A stretch of 64,000 bases of DNA. It comes from Siderastrea radians. Lineage: Eukaryota > Cnidaria > Anthozoa > Scleractinia > Rhizangiidae. Positions 36,619 through 47,897 of the stretch are shown in pieces; the first letter of the stretch is position 1; each line of letters starts with the position of its first letter. The DNA lies in assembly GCA_964017195.1 (NCBI GenBank), contig OZ024894.1, positions 34,469,614 through 34,533,613 on the forward strand, given 5' to 3'. A model generated the notes under the pieces. It saw only the letters and a list, made by a program, of their open reading frames with translations, was not told the origin of the DNA and made no database searches. The position numbers and the translations under genes are program-made.

Positions 36619-37026
36619 GGGGGCATTCTGGTCAGATGCCCTGTTTTCCCAACGTTTTAACCCTTTTTCTTAATTAACTAAACGAAATTTCATTCAATCC
36701 AAAAACGCTTCCATAAGGTTGTAGTGCTTGCTCTCATAAATCTGTAAGAATTTTTTCGCGATTTTTAAAGTGAACGTAAAGAAAAAAAATTGGGGGGGGG
36801 ATTGATGAATTTTAAGAAAATTGAAAATTGATAGAAAGTAAAGGTGAGTTAAAATTAAATTTTAAAGTTAACAATTTATAGACGGATACCAAAACAGGCC
36901 ACAAACAACCCCAAGTGCTCTTCCGTGGGGGTGGCCTGTCTAGGGTTGTGTACAAAAATTTTATCCCTCTTTTATTTCTCTCTTAAATCCAATCCTATTT
37001 CCTAAGGCATTGATCAGAATGCCCCC
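36619..37026. mobile_element. Harbinger-like MITE, 408 bp
   Basis: The inverted ends GGGGGCATTCTGGTCA and GGGGGCATTCTGATCA are flanked by TAA at 36616-36618 and 37027-37029, a typical TWA duplication. There is no gene inside. Confidence 0.82.
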
Positions 37027-38182
37027 TAAAACCACGGATCCGGCAGCAACTTTGACAATATAATGTTATGACGAAACTAAAAGAAAATGACGTCAATTTG
37101 TTATATCTCAGTTTCAGATCAGTACTTTTGTCTGCCATGGGATCGGCGAAAGCTTTTAATTCAATAATTTGTTTCATGTTTACTTGCAGAGTCAACCACA
37201 AGTAGCGTGGCCTCTTCCTTCTATCGCTCCAAAGAAGGGCTAATATGCTCCAAACATCACGACTTGTGAATCTCTTACGGTGCCAATTTACTTTTCAACA
37301 ACTCAACTCATTCAACATTAAATTATAGTCAGTTTTTCTACTGATTGGTGATAACGGAGGAATGAATGCTCTGGGAAGGTGACTAGGTTAAAAAGTCGTA
37401 ATCGTTCTTTACCTCATACTTGTGCAGTTGTACTCCGAGCTAATATTGAGGGGTCTACGAGGTCTTCAGACCAGACTAGTCGGGTCTGACGATATTGACT
37501 CAAACCTATTTGTATTGCTTAGATTGTCTTCTGTCAAGAAATCTCATTTTCAGAGGCCCCTTTTCTACTGGTAAGCAACAGGGGCTAAAGAAGGGATTAA
37601 TCTCATACTAGTAATCTGTCAAGTGAGCTGAACGTCACATCTCATAATCGGCGTACAAACATTAAAAAGCGGCTCAGAGTTTTGCAAAGAGATCGGTCGT
37701 TTATTTCGTTTATACTCTGCCTCTAGACCTGATTTCGACCTCTAGGGATTACAAATTTGTTGATATATCAGTTATCATTAAGCACCGTCCTCATTTTTCT
37801 CAATCATGACTAAATATTATTGGTAATTAATTGTTTTGAAATTCCACAACTTTCAGTTCATTGAGTACTCCTTTGCGGAGTTCAGACAACAGTCGTAAGA
37901 TCTACCTTTAAGATAACCGTTTTCCTAAAAAATGTATTCTGCCAGAAAGCCGTAATTTACTATAATACCTATGCGTAACAATGAAGATTTAAACATTTGC
38001 CTTATACTGTAATATTCTAACTGCCACTCGAACTCACTTAAACGATCATAATCTACTTTTAACGAGAAATACCTGACTTTTTCCTTCATTAAACTCTAAA
38101 ATAATCAAAAACAACAACAACGACAGTGCATATCAGTAAGCAGGGTCGTCTAGCAAGTTCCTTGCGACGCCTTAGATCCTTC
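37027..38182. other. Spacer left of A3
   Basis: No gene is supported. A short hydrophobic reading near 37215-37275 on the minus strand lacks a start codon. Confidence 0.45.
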
Positions 38183-38491
38183 CATCCACGAATATTCTGG
38201 CCATTTTGTACTTTGCCTGGCCAGAAACCGTCATCGTACATTTATAGAAACCACTGTCTTTCTTCCGAGCATTTGTAATCTTGAGGATAGCTCTGACTCG
38301 GTTGGTGGACTTGTCTTTTACGATAGTCACCATACTGTCTGGAACAGGTGCCTCTCCTGAGTTAGTTGCTTTTTTCCATTGTAGCATAGTTGTTGTAACA
38401 CCCTCGGATTCACAAGTGACGTTTGCATCTTGTCCACGATCCATTGTGATTGGTTTCGTTGGATTCACGACAAAATAATCAGGTAAAGCAG
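38183..38491 (-). CDS. Ig-domain exon A3, donor site lost
   Basis: This A-type exon has its acceptor TAG ending at 38492. The 309-nt position of the usual donor (after VDG) shows GA instead of GT, so it cannot splice normally there. Reading on gives R-I and a stop within ten bases (ends 38172). The domain is otherwise sound: Cys in NVTCESEGVT, Trp in MLQWKKAT, Cys in DSGFYKCTMTV. It could be a terminal exon of a short secreted form or an exon in early decay. Confidence 0.7.
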
Positions 38492-38871
38492 CTATAAAAA
38501 GAAAATTGCAGAAAATGGGCAATATTTGCCAACTAAACTACAGATTTCATGTGTCAAACCGAAGTCTTGAAGACGGCGGGGAATTTACTCGGTTATCGTA
38601 GCACAAAGTGACTACAACAGTGTGACGCCACTTTAAGACCAGCTGGTTGTTACGACTGCTTTTTGGGACCCAAACAAAAGATAAGTCGTTTTCGTACCTT
38701 AAAACCTTTTAATCCCTTTTAAAGCCATGATATATCGCTTTATTGCAGTCGGTCAGAACAGTTTGTTTGTTGTTTGTTTGCGATGTCGTGGTTCTAGCTC
38801 ATGTAAGCCACCATGTATTGTCCTGAGAAAAGAAATGACAACAACATACTCTCTGCCTCCGGTATCCTCTA

Positions 38872-39250
38872 GTGCACCCTATATACCCTTGTATACCCTG
38901 TATACCTTGTACCCCATGTATATCCACGTATATCCTGTATACGATAATACACCCTGTATATCCTTGTACACCCTGTATACCCTTGTATACCCTGTATACC
39001 TTGAACGCCCTATATACCTTTGAATACCCTGTATGCTCTAGTTTACACTGTATGCCCTTGCACACCCTGTATACTCTAGTACACCCTGTGTACCCTTCAT
39101 ATGTTCGTGCCGCTGAGTAATATCCTCTTTATATACCCTGTATACCCTTGTACACCAGCATACTCTAGTACACCCTGTATATTCTTGTTCACTCCGTATA
39201 CTCTTGTAAACCCTGTAATAATATTGCATACTCTTGTACACCCTGTATCC
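38872..39250. repeat. Minisatellite, 15-17 bp unit
   Basis: More than twenty imperfect units of the form accctgtatacccttgt in a row. Long open frames on both strands (Tyr-Pro-Val-Tyr and Tyr-Thr-Gly-Cys repeats) come from the unit structure. Confidence 0.92.
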
Positions 39251-39489
39251 AAAAAAACCCACAATTATGCATTGAAACCACTTCATCTAACCCTTTCTGT
39301 CGCTTTCTGCACTCACTGCGTGTCTATTTTTGATCTTAACTCGTTGGTCAGTGCGACCGAACAAAAAATTTCTTTCTGTCCTATCGCTGGTCACGGTGTT
39401 TTGGCGGATTTCACTTTGTTAGACACGAGATGATATACTGCATTCATCCCAGAATTCGCGATCGTACTAGTCAGTCATTTAAATGTAAA

Positions 39490-39640
39490 GAAGATCCTCG
39501 CAGTTATTAAGGCAACTTATGCAGTTGCGAAAAGAAAGCCTGAAAAAATCAGGCTTGCCGGGATGCGAACCCTGACCTCTGCGTTACCGGTGCAGCGCTC
39601 TAACCAACTGAGCTAACAAGCCAACTGGGAGCTGGTCATT
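39490..39640 (-). repeat. tRNA-derived SINE in A3-B3 intron
   Basis: The minus-strand head 39551-39622 folds as a tRNA with box A TAGCTCAGTTGG, box B GGTTCGCATCC and loop ccggtaa (would-be anticodon GGT, with C instead of U before it). It is followed by the same CCTGATTTTTTCAGG-like hairpin and body as the SINEs at 25.7 kb. The paralogous introns at 46.5 and 48.4 kb lack it. Confidence 0.78.
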
Positions 39641-39950
39641 AAATTCTTTACATTTAACTTATTTTTCAAACCATCCTCGAACACTGTACGAATCTATCTA
39701 CATGTTTGACTTGTATCCAGATACGACGTTTATGTGTCTGACCTCCATGTTAAAAAAAAGTACAGTATCCGATCCTGGCTACTGAACAGAGTTTTCTTGT
39801 TTTTTTTTTTTTCAGTTGCAGTATAATACTAAACTCTTTCTTCTTTTGGCTTGAAAGAGGAGATGATATCTCTCGCGCTTTGAGACAAACAACCAAAAGC
39901 TGGACTCAGAAAATTTCATTCTACACTTCATTAATTTTTTTCCAACTTAC

Positions 39951-40256
39951 CTCTGCTTAGAACAAAGAATCCTGCACCCGGCGGCCACTGAATGGTTTGA
40001 TTTGCTTTGTTGGTTGCAACGCAAGAGTATTTCCCAGCATCGTTTATTTGCAGGTTCAAAATTATAAACACTTGTCCTCTCTTTAATACTTTATATCCAG
40101 CGGGCCTTCGCTCCGTGAACGTCAGAAGTGGAGGCGTTGAACTGTGCAAAAGAGACACCGCAGCGGCCTCCTCATTTGTGGAACAGTTTATGACTAAATT
40201 TTGGCCTAGGCTCCCATGCAGAATAACTGGGGGTCGATTGAGGAAGGTGAAGGGTT
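39951..40256 (-). CDS. Ig-domain exon B3
   Basis: This 306-nt phase 1-1 exon has its acceptor TAG ending at 40257 and donor GTAAGT from 39950. First core Cys in LVINCSTNEEAA, Trp replaced by VSLLH, second Cys in DAGKYSCVATNKANQ. A Pro-Pro-Gly turn precedes the last strand. The frame is intact. It differs from B4 at few positions, so the copy is recent. In transcription order it precedes A3. Confidence 0.82.
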
Positions 40257-41497
40257 CTATCCGGAAAGAAAAGAACGACTGTTAGGAAATAAACTTATAA
40301 GTAATATGTATAGATAGGCTAGCCTAACAGCGGAGCTCCTCAAAAACCCCTGCTGTAAGGTAAGGAATCGTGCATTGTTTTATAACTTGATAAGTAGTCT
40401 CTGAATAAAGATCTAGATCAAATAATACCCAAGTGATCGATAACCTAGTCCTACGATTTTGTATAAAATAATAAGCAAGTTATCACTGCCTTACTCTTAA
40501 TTTGTATTGGCTTACAATTGAATTGGCATAAAATAACACTAAAGCATGTTAAAAATTGAAAATTAAAAAGGTGCACGTTTAAATTTGAAATTAAAAAGGT
40601 GTGTCAATGAAATTTCAGTTTTGTTTCAGGCAATAAGATGGCCAATTCGAGGTCAATCTTCACATTTACAGCTCCAATTATAGTAGAAATGTAGAGATAG
40701 AGTCATGTGATCGAGCTTTGCCAAGGCGTTTACTGAATCTTTCAACTTGTACAATATTGCAGGAGCTGGCTCTGACGACATGTCGTATTTAAAGTGAGGT
40801 ATAACCCTTTCCGTGTGTATAGCAAATGGTAAGCAAGCACATGCCGTGTGCGCTGACTCGTTCGCACCATTTTCGGAGGGTGGGCGCGAGCGGCAGTAGT
40901 CTTATGCACTGAAAAATAGCAGGTTAGTGTCTTAGACGGGATTTAAAACAAGTAAGAAGCAGGACTAAAAACGTTTTACTTTACCGAAACTCTCTGAAAG
41001 CTTTCTCTGACTTTAAGAAAACCAATTGATTGTCAGCAAATGCAAAGGTAAAAGCATTTAAGCTAATAATTTCACCTTGGGAGCCTGTTTTGCAACTGGT
41101 AAGTCAAAACATGCTAAAAAAGGAGCTAAAACGAGTCAAATTAACTTACACGGACCGTGAAAACTAGCAATAAAAGAGTTTCTAGCAATTGCCTCAGTAG
41201 GTTTTCCTTGGTAATCCCCTGATTCTCTCAGTTGAAAAAATTCACAGCTGAATTCAGTTTCAAAACCACGCTCAAAATTGTTTATCTTTGACGGGCTTAC
41301 ATAAATTTTGTTCAAATAAAGCTTGAAACCCATCTCTTTAGTTATCACAGAAACAAAACAGTATTGTTAACCTAAAGTACCTTGATTCCTCAACGAAATT
41401 CTTGTTCTTGCAGTGGAGATCCACCGGAATAACTTTTTAAAAGAGTCGGCCTTCGCTAGAGCGTTTGTATAAATTACCCGAATGAAACTCATATATA
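40257..41497. other. Spacer between B3 and Harbinger element
   Basis: No supported gene. An open frame at 41136-41348 on the minus strand ends at a donor-like gtaagt but shows no signal peptide or domain. Confidence 0.45.
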
Positions 41498-41726
41498 GGG
41501 CCGGTTATTTAAACGAAGTCTAAGTTAGCCCTTGTTTACGGCTAATTCGCGGTTTAGACGTTGTCTCGATAGACAACGGTTAAACGATGTTTAAAATGCA
41601 TTATTAAAACGCGACTGAAACGTGTTTTTTCCAGTCAATGGCTAAACATTGTCTCACGAGGGAACGCCTTGTCTGTTGAGTTATTTGTATGCACATTTTG
41701 ATATTCGAGGCACAGTTTGACTCAAT

Positions 41727-42540
41727 ATGGCTTCTAAATCCGGTCGAACAACCAATTTTAGTGAAGAAGAAAAACTTTTGTTCGCGGAATTGGGAAGAGA
41801 ATTCCAGAAGTGGAAAATAAAGGATACAACAGTAAAACATTGACGAAGAAGGCAAAGGCTTGACAAGAAATTCTGAAAAAATTCAACTCCCAAAATCCAA
41901 ACGGAACCAAACGGGACATGAATCAGATCCAAGGATGCTGGAGACGGCTGAAATTGCAGTCTAAGAAAGAACACGATTTGCAACGTCGTGAATCAAGAAA
42001 AACTGGTGGAGGAAAAGCTCCTGCCTCCCCAAGTCAGGTGTGTAAACTAGTTGCGGACGTCATACCAGCCTCGATTAATCCGCTAGAGCAGGAGTTTGAT
42101 GATGACGCAGAAGAGGAGCCTAATTTAAGACGGGACAAAGACGAGAAGGGCACTATCACATGAGAAGCGGGGCCAAGTGGAGTTGCTGATGTCGAAGTTA
42201 TTACCTGGAAAGGAGTAAAACTCAAGAAAAAGGAGGACAGTCAGAAGTAACTAATTTTTCAACGGAAAAACTATGCTTTATTTATTGCATGATAATTCAT
42301 TATACTATTCACGCTTATTTATCTTCAACATATTAACATTATATTGACAGGTACAAACGCAGAAGACCAGAATCTCCTGATGTGGACCCATTCTTGTCCA
42401 TTGCAAGGGAAGAGCACAAATTAAAAATGAAAGTCCTAAAGCTAAAGGAATGGAAACTGGTGCACCAATGCACTAACTTGGGAATTGGATTGCCACCTGC
42501 ATACTGCACTGACGAGGAAAAAACTTACATCACCTTGTAG
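41727..42540 (+). pseudogene. Harbinger Myb/SANT-like DNA-binding protein, broken
   Basis: ATG at 41727 opens SGRTTNFSEEEKLLFAELG, a Myb/SANT-like start similar in style to NAIF1-type partners of Harbinger transposases. Near 41815 the frame slips by one base, and about 41854 a Trp-position codon reads TGA. The helix QIQGCWRRLKLQSKKEHD and the KTGGG motif follow in the second frame to 42163. A likely intron (donor near 42246, acceptor cag ending at 42351) leads to a last exon 42352-42540 with PFLSIAREEHKLKMKVLKLK, ending TYITL. In intact elements this protein binds the transposon ends and recruits the transposase. Confidence 0.7.
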
Positions 42541-42689
42541 TTTGAACTTATAGTTCATATGTCATGATATGTAACACTGATAAATTACAAAACAACATGA
42601 AGATTTATTAATTGTAGTGACTGTTGTCTTTGTTTCCTGTTCTGTTGATAAGGTACCCTATAGGCAATTTAATTAATTGATTAATTTTA

Positions 42690-43766
42690 TTAAGCAAAGT
42701 ATCGTGAAATAATTAGCTGGCGTTTGGCATTTCCACTTGCGTCTGCAGCAGCAGCAATGTCAAATGGAACATCTTCATCTTCGATGTCTTCATCAAAGTC
42801 TTGTTCTTGACGGATAAGGGCGAAATTGTGCAATACTGCCGTGGTTACAATCATGACGAGAGTATTCGCCAGGGCGGTGCGCAGTCCTAAGTGCAGACAT
42901 GGACATCTTCGCTTTAGTAAGCCAAAGCACCTCTCAATAACACACCTAGTACGCCTATGTGCAGTATTTTAGCGCACTTCTCCTGCATTCTTTCGCTTGA
43001 GGATTGGTGTCTTTAAATATGATCTGCAAGCGTATCCACTGTCACCCACCAGAATGCCATCAATAGTCCCTTCCCTTAATTTGTCTGCGATCATGCTGTT
43101 CTCAAAAATGCGTGAATCGTGAGTCGATCTAGGCCAGCGTGCCACGATGTTAGTAATAAAGGCATCGCTATCACAAACTGCTTGGACGTTGACGGAGTAA
43201 AACTGCTTTCTGTTAACAAATGCCATAGTATTTTGTTTGTTTGGACATATGATCCTAATGTGGGTACAATCGATGGCCCCGATCACACCTGGAAAGTGCG
43301 CAACATCATAAAACTTTCGCTTGGTGTCAGTCAAGTTATCAGGGAATGACAGGAAATGTCCTTTTTGTTTCGCAATTGCCCTTGAAACCTTGTGAATGAC
43401 CGTGCATGCAGCAAATACAGAAACACCAAATAAATCGCCAACAACCCGCTCGAAAGTTCCAGTTGCATAAAATCTCAAAGCAATTAGAACCTGCTGCATT
43501 GGTGTCAGCGGCAAACCTCTTCTTGTCTGATGTTGAAGATCTTTATCCAATATTTTGACGAGGTCAATAACCGAGTCCTTTCTGAAACGAAAACGCAATC
43601 GAAAATCTTCGCCATCGTATTCCTCTAAAGGGTTAAATCTGTCCCTAAGGCGCCGAATTTGCCGTACATGTATATTACGTCGATTGGCGTACTCTCTTAA
43701 CTGTCTGTAGCGCAGAAGTCCGTCCATTTCAAAATGGCTGCCCATAAATTTGCTGTTAAACAGCAT
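42690..43766 (-). pseudogene. Harbinger DDE transposase (HARBI1-like) with one in-frame stop
   Basis: The reading of 358 codons starts at 43766 and ends at 42690. The DDE core is visible: first Asp in IGAIDCTHI (about residue 164), second Asp in VGDSGYACRS (about 239) and Glu in CVIERCFGLLKRR (about 275). A single TAA at 42969-42971, in frame, cuts the protein just before the catalytic Glu; the frame then continues cleanly to its natural end ISRYFA. No other lesion was seen. It is the classic DDE_Tnp_4 family, and it acts on the TIRs with the Myb-like partner. Confidence 0.88.
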
Positions 43767-43941
43767 TTAAACCTACCTGTGAGCAGGTCTAACTTCCTAT
43801 TGTTCCTTAGTCGGTGTCTAGACGCCGTCTAAACACGGTTACAGAAAAACAACGTTTAAATAATCGGATTTCATGGTTTAAACGTGGGTTAGACGACGAC
43901 TTTCATAAAAGCTGTCTAAACTTGGTTTAAATAACCGGCCC

Positions 43942-46031
43942 ATATATAATTTCCGAGGCAACTCCTTGATGATCAGTGTCCAGCATATACTTTGCTCGAA
44001 AAACACAACTTGAGCACAATTGAGAGCCAAAGGCAGATGAAATTAATTTTTGTAGAAATTTCTTCCAGTGTATAATCTTTGTTCATTTAAAAGTTCCTTC
44101 ATTCTGACTTGTTGACTGAATGCCGCCACATCTTCGACGTCGACAAAACACGACTTCAATGTTTTCAGTACAATTTTATCGCGACGGGATTTCGTTCTTT
44201 TTGTTGTCATCTCAGTGACGAAGAAGTCTTTTAAATATCTTTATCTTGCTTTGTGAACATGTTACGGGCAAAAAAACAAAACAAAAATAAAGACGTGATT
44301 TTTTCATTCAGCGACAGCAGTTCACGCTGAAGACGAGCAACCATTTTCAAAAGCCAATAAAATTCGCGCGTTTTATTCCTTTGACACAAGTCCATCAAAT
44401 GAACCTGTTCAACTTTTGACTTGAAATGTTTCCCTTTTCCTCCGATTAAAGACAGATAAGAAACATCTTGTTAGCTTCGAATTCTCGGTCCTCGTTTTTT
44501 CGGCTAGTTTTATGGCCCAAGCGGTCCGCATGCTGTTAATTTGCTTTATCGTCTGCATTTCAGGCGAGCTTTCTGTGGCTTTAATTTTGACTACCAGCTT
44601 TTGCGATTACCTTTCCCTTGCAGACGGACTTATCTCAAGTTTTAATCCTCAAACAACAGATTATTTGGCCAAGTTGTTTACCTTTGGAAAAGCCGAAAGT
44701 AGCACCGCTACGACAAAAATATAAGCTTCTCTGAAACAATTCATGTTTTGCATACGAGGGCTTGTATGTCCTCGAACAAGGATTTCTTTCCGTCGAGTTT
44801 AAAGCAATCCGTCAGGTCTTTTCCCTTAATTTCACGTGGAGCTACAGTAAAACCCTGCGTGTAAGAAACTACCTTTTTTGAAGTCTGGCAAAATAGGTTC
44901 TTGTATTTTGGGGTAGTTATTGGCAATTCAGGCTAAGTACGTTCTTAATTAGGTTCTTAATTTCTTTGAAGGAGATATAGTTGTTAATTTGCAAAAAAAT
45001 CAATAAACTTGGGTTTGGTCCTTAAAAATAGAGTATTTATTCACAACTGTATTATGATAAGCCTAACAAAACTGATTACAGAATGTATATGTAGTGTTAT
45101 CTCTATAACAAGTGATGTATAATAAAAAAATCTTTTTAACTGTAACCCACATATAACAACCTGCTTGCTCTTGCTTGGCTAAACAGGTTCTTAAATGTTT
45201 GGTTATTAAAATGGCAAATTTCTCCCAGCAGACTCTTAAACCACTAGGTTCTTACACGCGGATTTTTATTGTATTACAAGGAACGTTTTCATTCCCGGTA
45301 TGTCAAGTTACCGCCGTGAAAATAGAGCGTGTTGAGAAGTGAGTACCCACTTTGGAATAACGTGTGGGGAGCAGTCATTTCCAAGAAAACATCGTAACTG
45401 CTGTCAAATATCCATGGGAGTACATCCTTTTTACTTATGACTTAAAAAAGATGGTTCACACTAAGGTGTTAGTTAATTAATTAAACAATTTTATAGCACT
45501 GACATCCACTAGTTGTTCGTGGCGCTTAGTTCGAGGGTAGCCTCTTTTAGTTCGAGGGTAGTCCACAATTTTTCACCAATATGTAAACGCGCGAGTATTC
45601 GGACAGTTCGAACATCTTCCATGAAGTGTGGTACACGGTACGAGGTACAGTCACGTGACGTCGTGACATTGAATTTGACTCGCATGGATATATATACTCT
45701 CCATGGGTATGGTGCTCTGCTCAGCGGACTTCGGCCTGCAAAGGAGCTCCGCAAACAAAAATGGAGATACGTCTCCTCTCCAAGTAGCTAGCAGTACTGG
45801 ATTTCGCAACTCCCCCCTCCCCTCACACACACACACACACTCATTTCGCTCCTAGTCTCCAACATAGACGAAGCTCCACTGAATATTTATGATGAGTTAT
45901 GGCTTTCACTAAAATATAGCTTAAAAGGAACGCCCTTTCTAATGATCATGACAGAGCTAGCAATGCATGTAATGAAGAAGTCTGTACAGCTGGCGGAACG
46001 TAACCGAAATGACATGCGTTAGCTAACGTAC
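43942..46031. other. Spacer with one weak small ORF
   Basis: No Ig exon is seen here. A CA microsatellite lies at 45824-45840 next to a stretch (45770-45840) duplicated at 47200-47265, which marks the left edge of the 1.4-kb tandem unit. Confidence 0.5.
44512..44724 (+). CDS. Possible small secreted protein (weak)
   Basis: This 70-codon frame on the strand opposite to the receptor locus opens with a hydrophobic segment (RMLLICFIVCIS) that could be a signal peptide, followed by a mostly polar tail with one further Cys. I do not recognise it. It has no neighbour on its strand, no visible splice signals and no paralogue in the window. Chance is a real alternative. Confidence 0.15.
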   Translation: MAQAVRMLLICFIVCISGELSVALILTTSFCDYLSLADGLISSFNPQTTDYLAKLFTFGKAESSTATTKI

Positions 46032-46340
46032 CTTTAACGATTATTCTTGTGAGCCTGAAGTCTGTCTTATCAAAAACCCTCAGCACGCATTTGTAAAGGC
46101 CACTATCTTCCCTTTGAGCATTTGTAATCTTAAGGATAGCTCTGACTTGATTGGTGGACCTATCTTTAACAACAGTCACCATACTGTGTGGAACAGGCAC
46201 CTCTCCTGAGTTGGTTTGCTTCTTCCATTGTAGCTTAGTTGTTGTAACACCCTCAGATTCACATTTCACTTTTGCCTCTTGTCCCTTCAGCACACTGATT
46301 GGTTTACCCGGCCTCAACACGAAAAAATCAGGCAAAGAGG
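46032..46340 (-). CDS. Ig-domain exon A4
   Basis: This 309-nt phase 1-1 exon has its acceptor CAG ending at 46341 and donor GTACGT from 46031. Core residues: Cys in KVKCESEGVT, Trp in KLQWKKQT, Cys in DSGLYKCVLRV. It is very close to A5, differing mainly after the second Cys (FDKTDFRLTR against GGLTDYKRTR) and at scattered positions. The frame is intact. It follows B4 in transcription order. Confidence 0.82.
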
Positions 46341-46829
46341 CTGTGAATTAAAAGGAAGATACATGAGCACCCACAAACCTTCTAACCTTCGAATTACTTC
46401 CGGTTAGCAAAACAATTCTAAGTGTTTTATCGTCTGAACTAGAGTACCATTCAATTAAATTTAAAATATATCCATTCGTTTTTTGTTTTGGTAGGGGATC
46501 AACTGGCTGTTATTGCTGTTTAAAGTATTTTTCAAACCGTCCTCGAACACTGTAGAAATCTTTCTACATGTTTGACTTGTATCCAGACACGGCGTTTATG
46601 TGTCTGACCTCCATATTACAATCTTTAAAGGACAGTATCCGATCTTGGCTGCTGGACAGGGCTTTCTTTCACAGGGTGAGCTGCAGTATAACACTAAACT
46701 CGTTCTTCGTTTGGCTTGAAAGATGAGATGATACCTCTTGTTCTTTGATACAGACAACGGCGAAAGCTGGATAAGATGACTAAGAAAAATTTATTCTATA
46801 TTTAATTAATTTTATTTTTTCCAACTTAC
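46341..46829. repeat. Intron shared by three cassettes
   Basis: 46490-46829 matches 48370-48668 and 39640-39950 (for example gtttgacttgtatccaga, gtgtctgacctcca and acagtatccgatc). This shows that the cassettes were copied together with their introns. Confidence 0.8.
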
Positions 46830-47135
46830 CTCGGCTTAGAGCAAACAATCCTACACCTGGCGGCCACTGAATGGTCTGATTTCCTTTGCTGGTTGCAACG
46901 CAAGAGTATCTTCCAGCATCGTTTATTTGCAGGTTTAAAATTATAAAAACTTGTCCTCTCTTTAATACTTTATATGCAGCTGGCCTTCGCTCCGTGAAAG
47001 ACAGAAATGGAGGCGTTGAACTGTGCAAAAGAGACACCGCAGCGGCCTCGTCATTGGTGGAACAGTTTATGACTAAATTTTGGCTTAGGCTTCCGGGCAT
47101 GATAACTGGAGGTCGATTGAGGAAGGTGAAGGGTT
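46830..47135 (-). CDS. Ig-domain exon B4
   Basis: This 306-nt phase 1-1 exon has its acceptor TAG ending at 47136 and donor GTAAGT from 46829. First core Cys in LVINCSTNDEAA, Trp-less VSLLH, second Cys in DAGRYSCVATSKGNQ. The frame is intact and nearly identical to B3. It lies between A5 and A4 in transcription order, so A4 is its natural partner. Confidence 0.82.
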
Positions 47136-47897
47136 CTATCCAGAAAGAAAAGAACGACTGTTAGGAAATAAACTTATAAGTATAAAAAAGGGAGATTCGT
47201 TTTCTCTCCAAGTAACTAGCAGTATTTGATTTCGCACCTCTCCCCCCCCCCACACACACACACTAATTCGCTCCTAGCCTCCAACGTTGACGAAGTTCCA
47301 CTGAATATGAATAATAATTTATGGTTTTCACTGCAAAAAAGTTTAAATAGCGGAAACTTAAAGGCCCCTTTAAAATGAAAGAGCTAGCAAATTGACCATG
47401 GTTTTTCTCGGTATACTTATTATGGCTAAAGCGCCACAGGGTTAGATCACAAGACCTTCACTGCCGAGTTAAAACTGTTGGTTAAGGTAGGTTCAAATAC
47501 AAAAGAAACGTCTGAAAGAAGAATCAATGACAGCGTGTGCATTAGCACAAATAAGCGAGTAGGCGTAAGTCGTAAAAACAACGATAACAACGTCTATAAT
47601 ATTTCCCTTACGATTCGCTATTAAACATTTATAAAACGTGGCGGAAGACATTGTTGTGCAAGTTACGGAGTGCAAGTGCAAGACATTGTTGTGCAAGTGG
47701 CGGAGCCCGGGTTCGATCTCAAATTTCAGATGGCAAGTCCACGAAGTGTTGATCAATAGCATCACCCACACACAAAATAAACTTTCCAGTTAAGAATTCA
47801 GGAAAGCATAAAAAGCAATAAGAAGACTAGAAGAAGAAAGAAGCAAAGATAGCATTGAAAACAAGCCAGCCAAGCACCCCCTTTTCAATTTAATTAC
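47136..47897. other. A5-B4 intron
   Basis: The duplication boundary with a CA-rich run lies near 47200-47265. The direct repeat acattgttgtgcaagt occurs twice around 47649 and 47683. No gene. Confidence 0.55.

Larger units (their letters stand above)
41498..43941. mobile_element. Near-complete PIF/Harbinger transposon, 2444 bp
   Basis: The inverted ends GGGCCGGTTATTTAAAC (left) and GTTTAAATAACCGGCCC (right) are flanked by ATATATA on both sides (41491-41497 and 43942-43948); the real duplication is likely 3 bp within this run. Inside are the two genes typical of the superfamily, convergent: a Myb/SANT-like gene on the plus strand and a DDE transposase on the minus strand. Both have small lesions, so the copy is recently inactivated. 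Confidence 0.88.

Noticed and set aside
37210..37280. Third signal-peptide exon (hydrophobic W-S-I-L-A-L-L-W reading)
   Set aside because: No ATG in frame and no conserved upstream sequence like the two signal exons.
38872..39250. CRISPR-like array
   Set aside because: The repeats are contiguous without spacers, in a eukaryotic setting.
38727..39433. Tyr/Pro/Cys repeat proteins on both strands
   Set aside because: They are products of the minisatellite unit; both strands being open is explained by the repeat.
39551..39622. tRNA-Thr(GGT)-like gene
   Set aside because: It folds well, but it has C rather than U before the anticodon and the same SINE body behind it.
41136..41348. Host exon ending in a GTAAGT-like donor
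   Set aside because: No domain, no signal peptide, no paralogue beside the other cassettes.
45509..45791. Two overlapping ORFs on opposite strands near 45.6 kb
   Set aside because: No motif, no splice signals and no copy in the 47.2-kb tandem unit.
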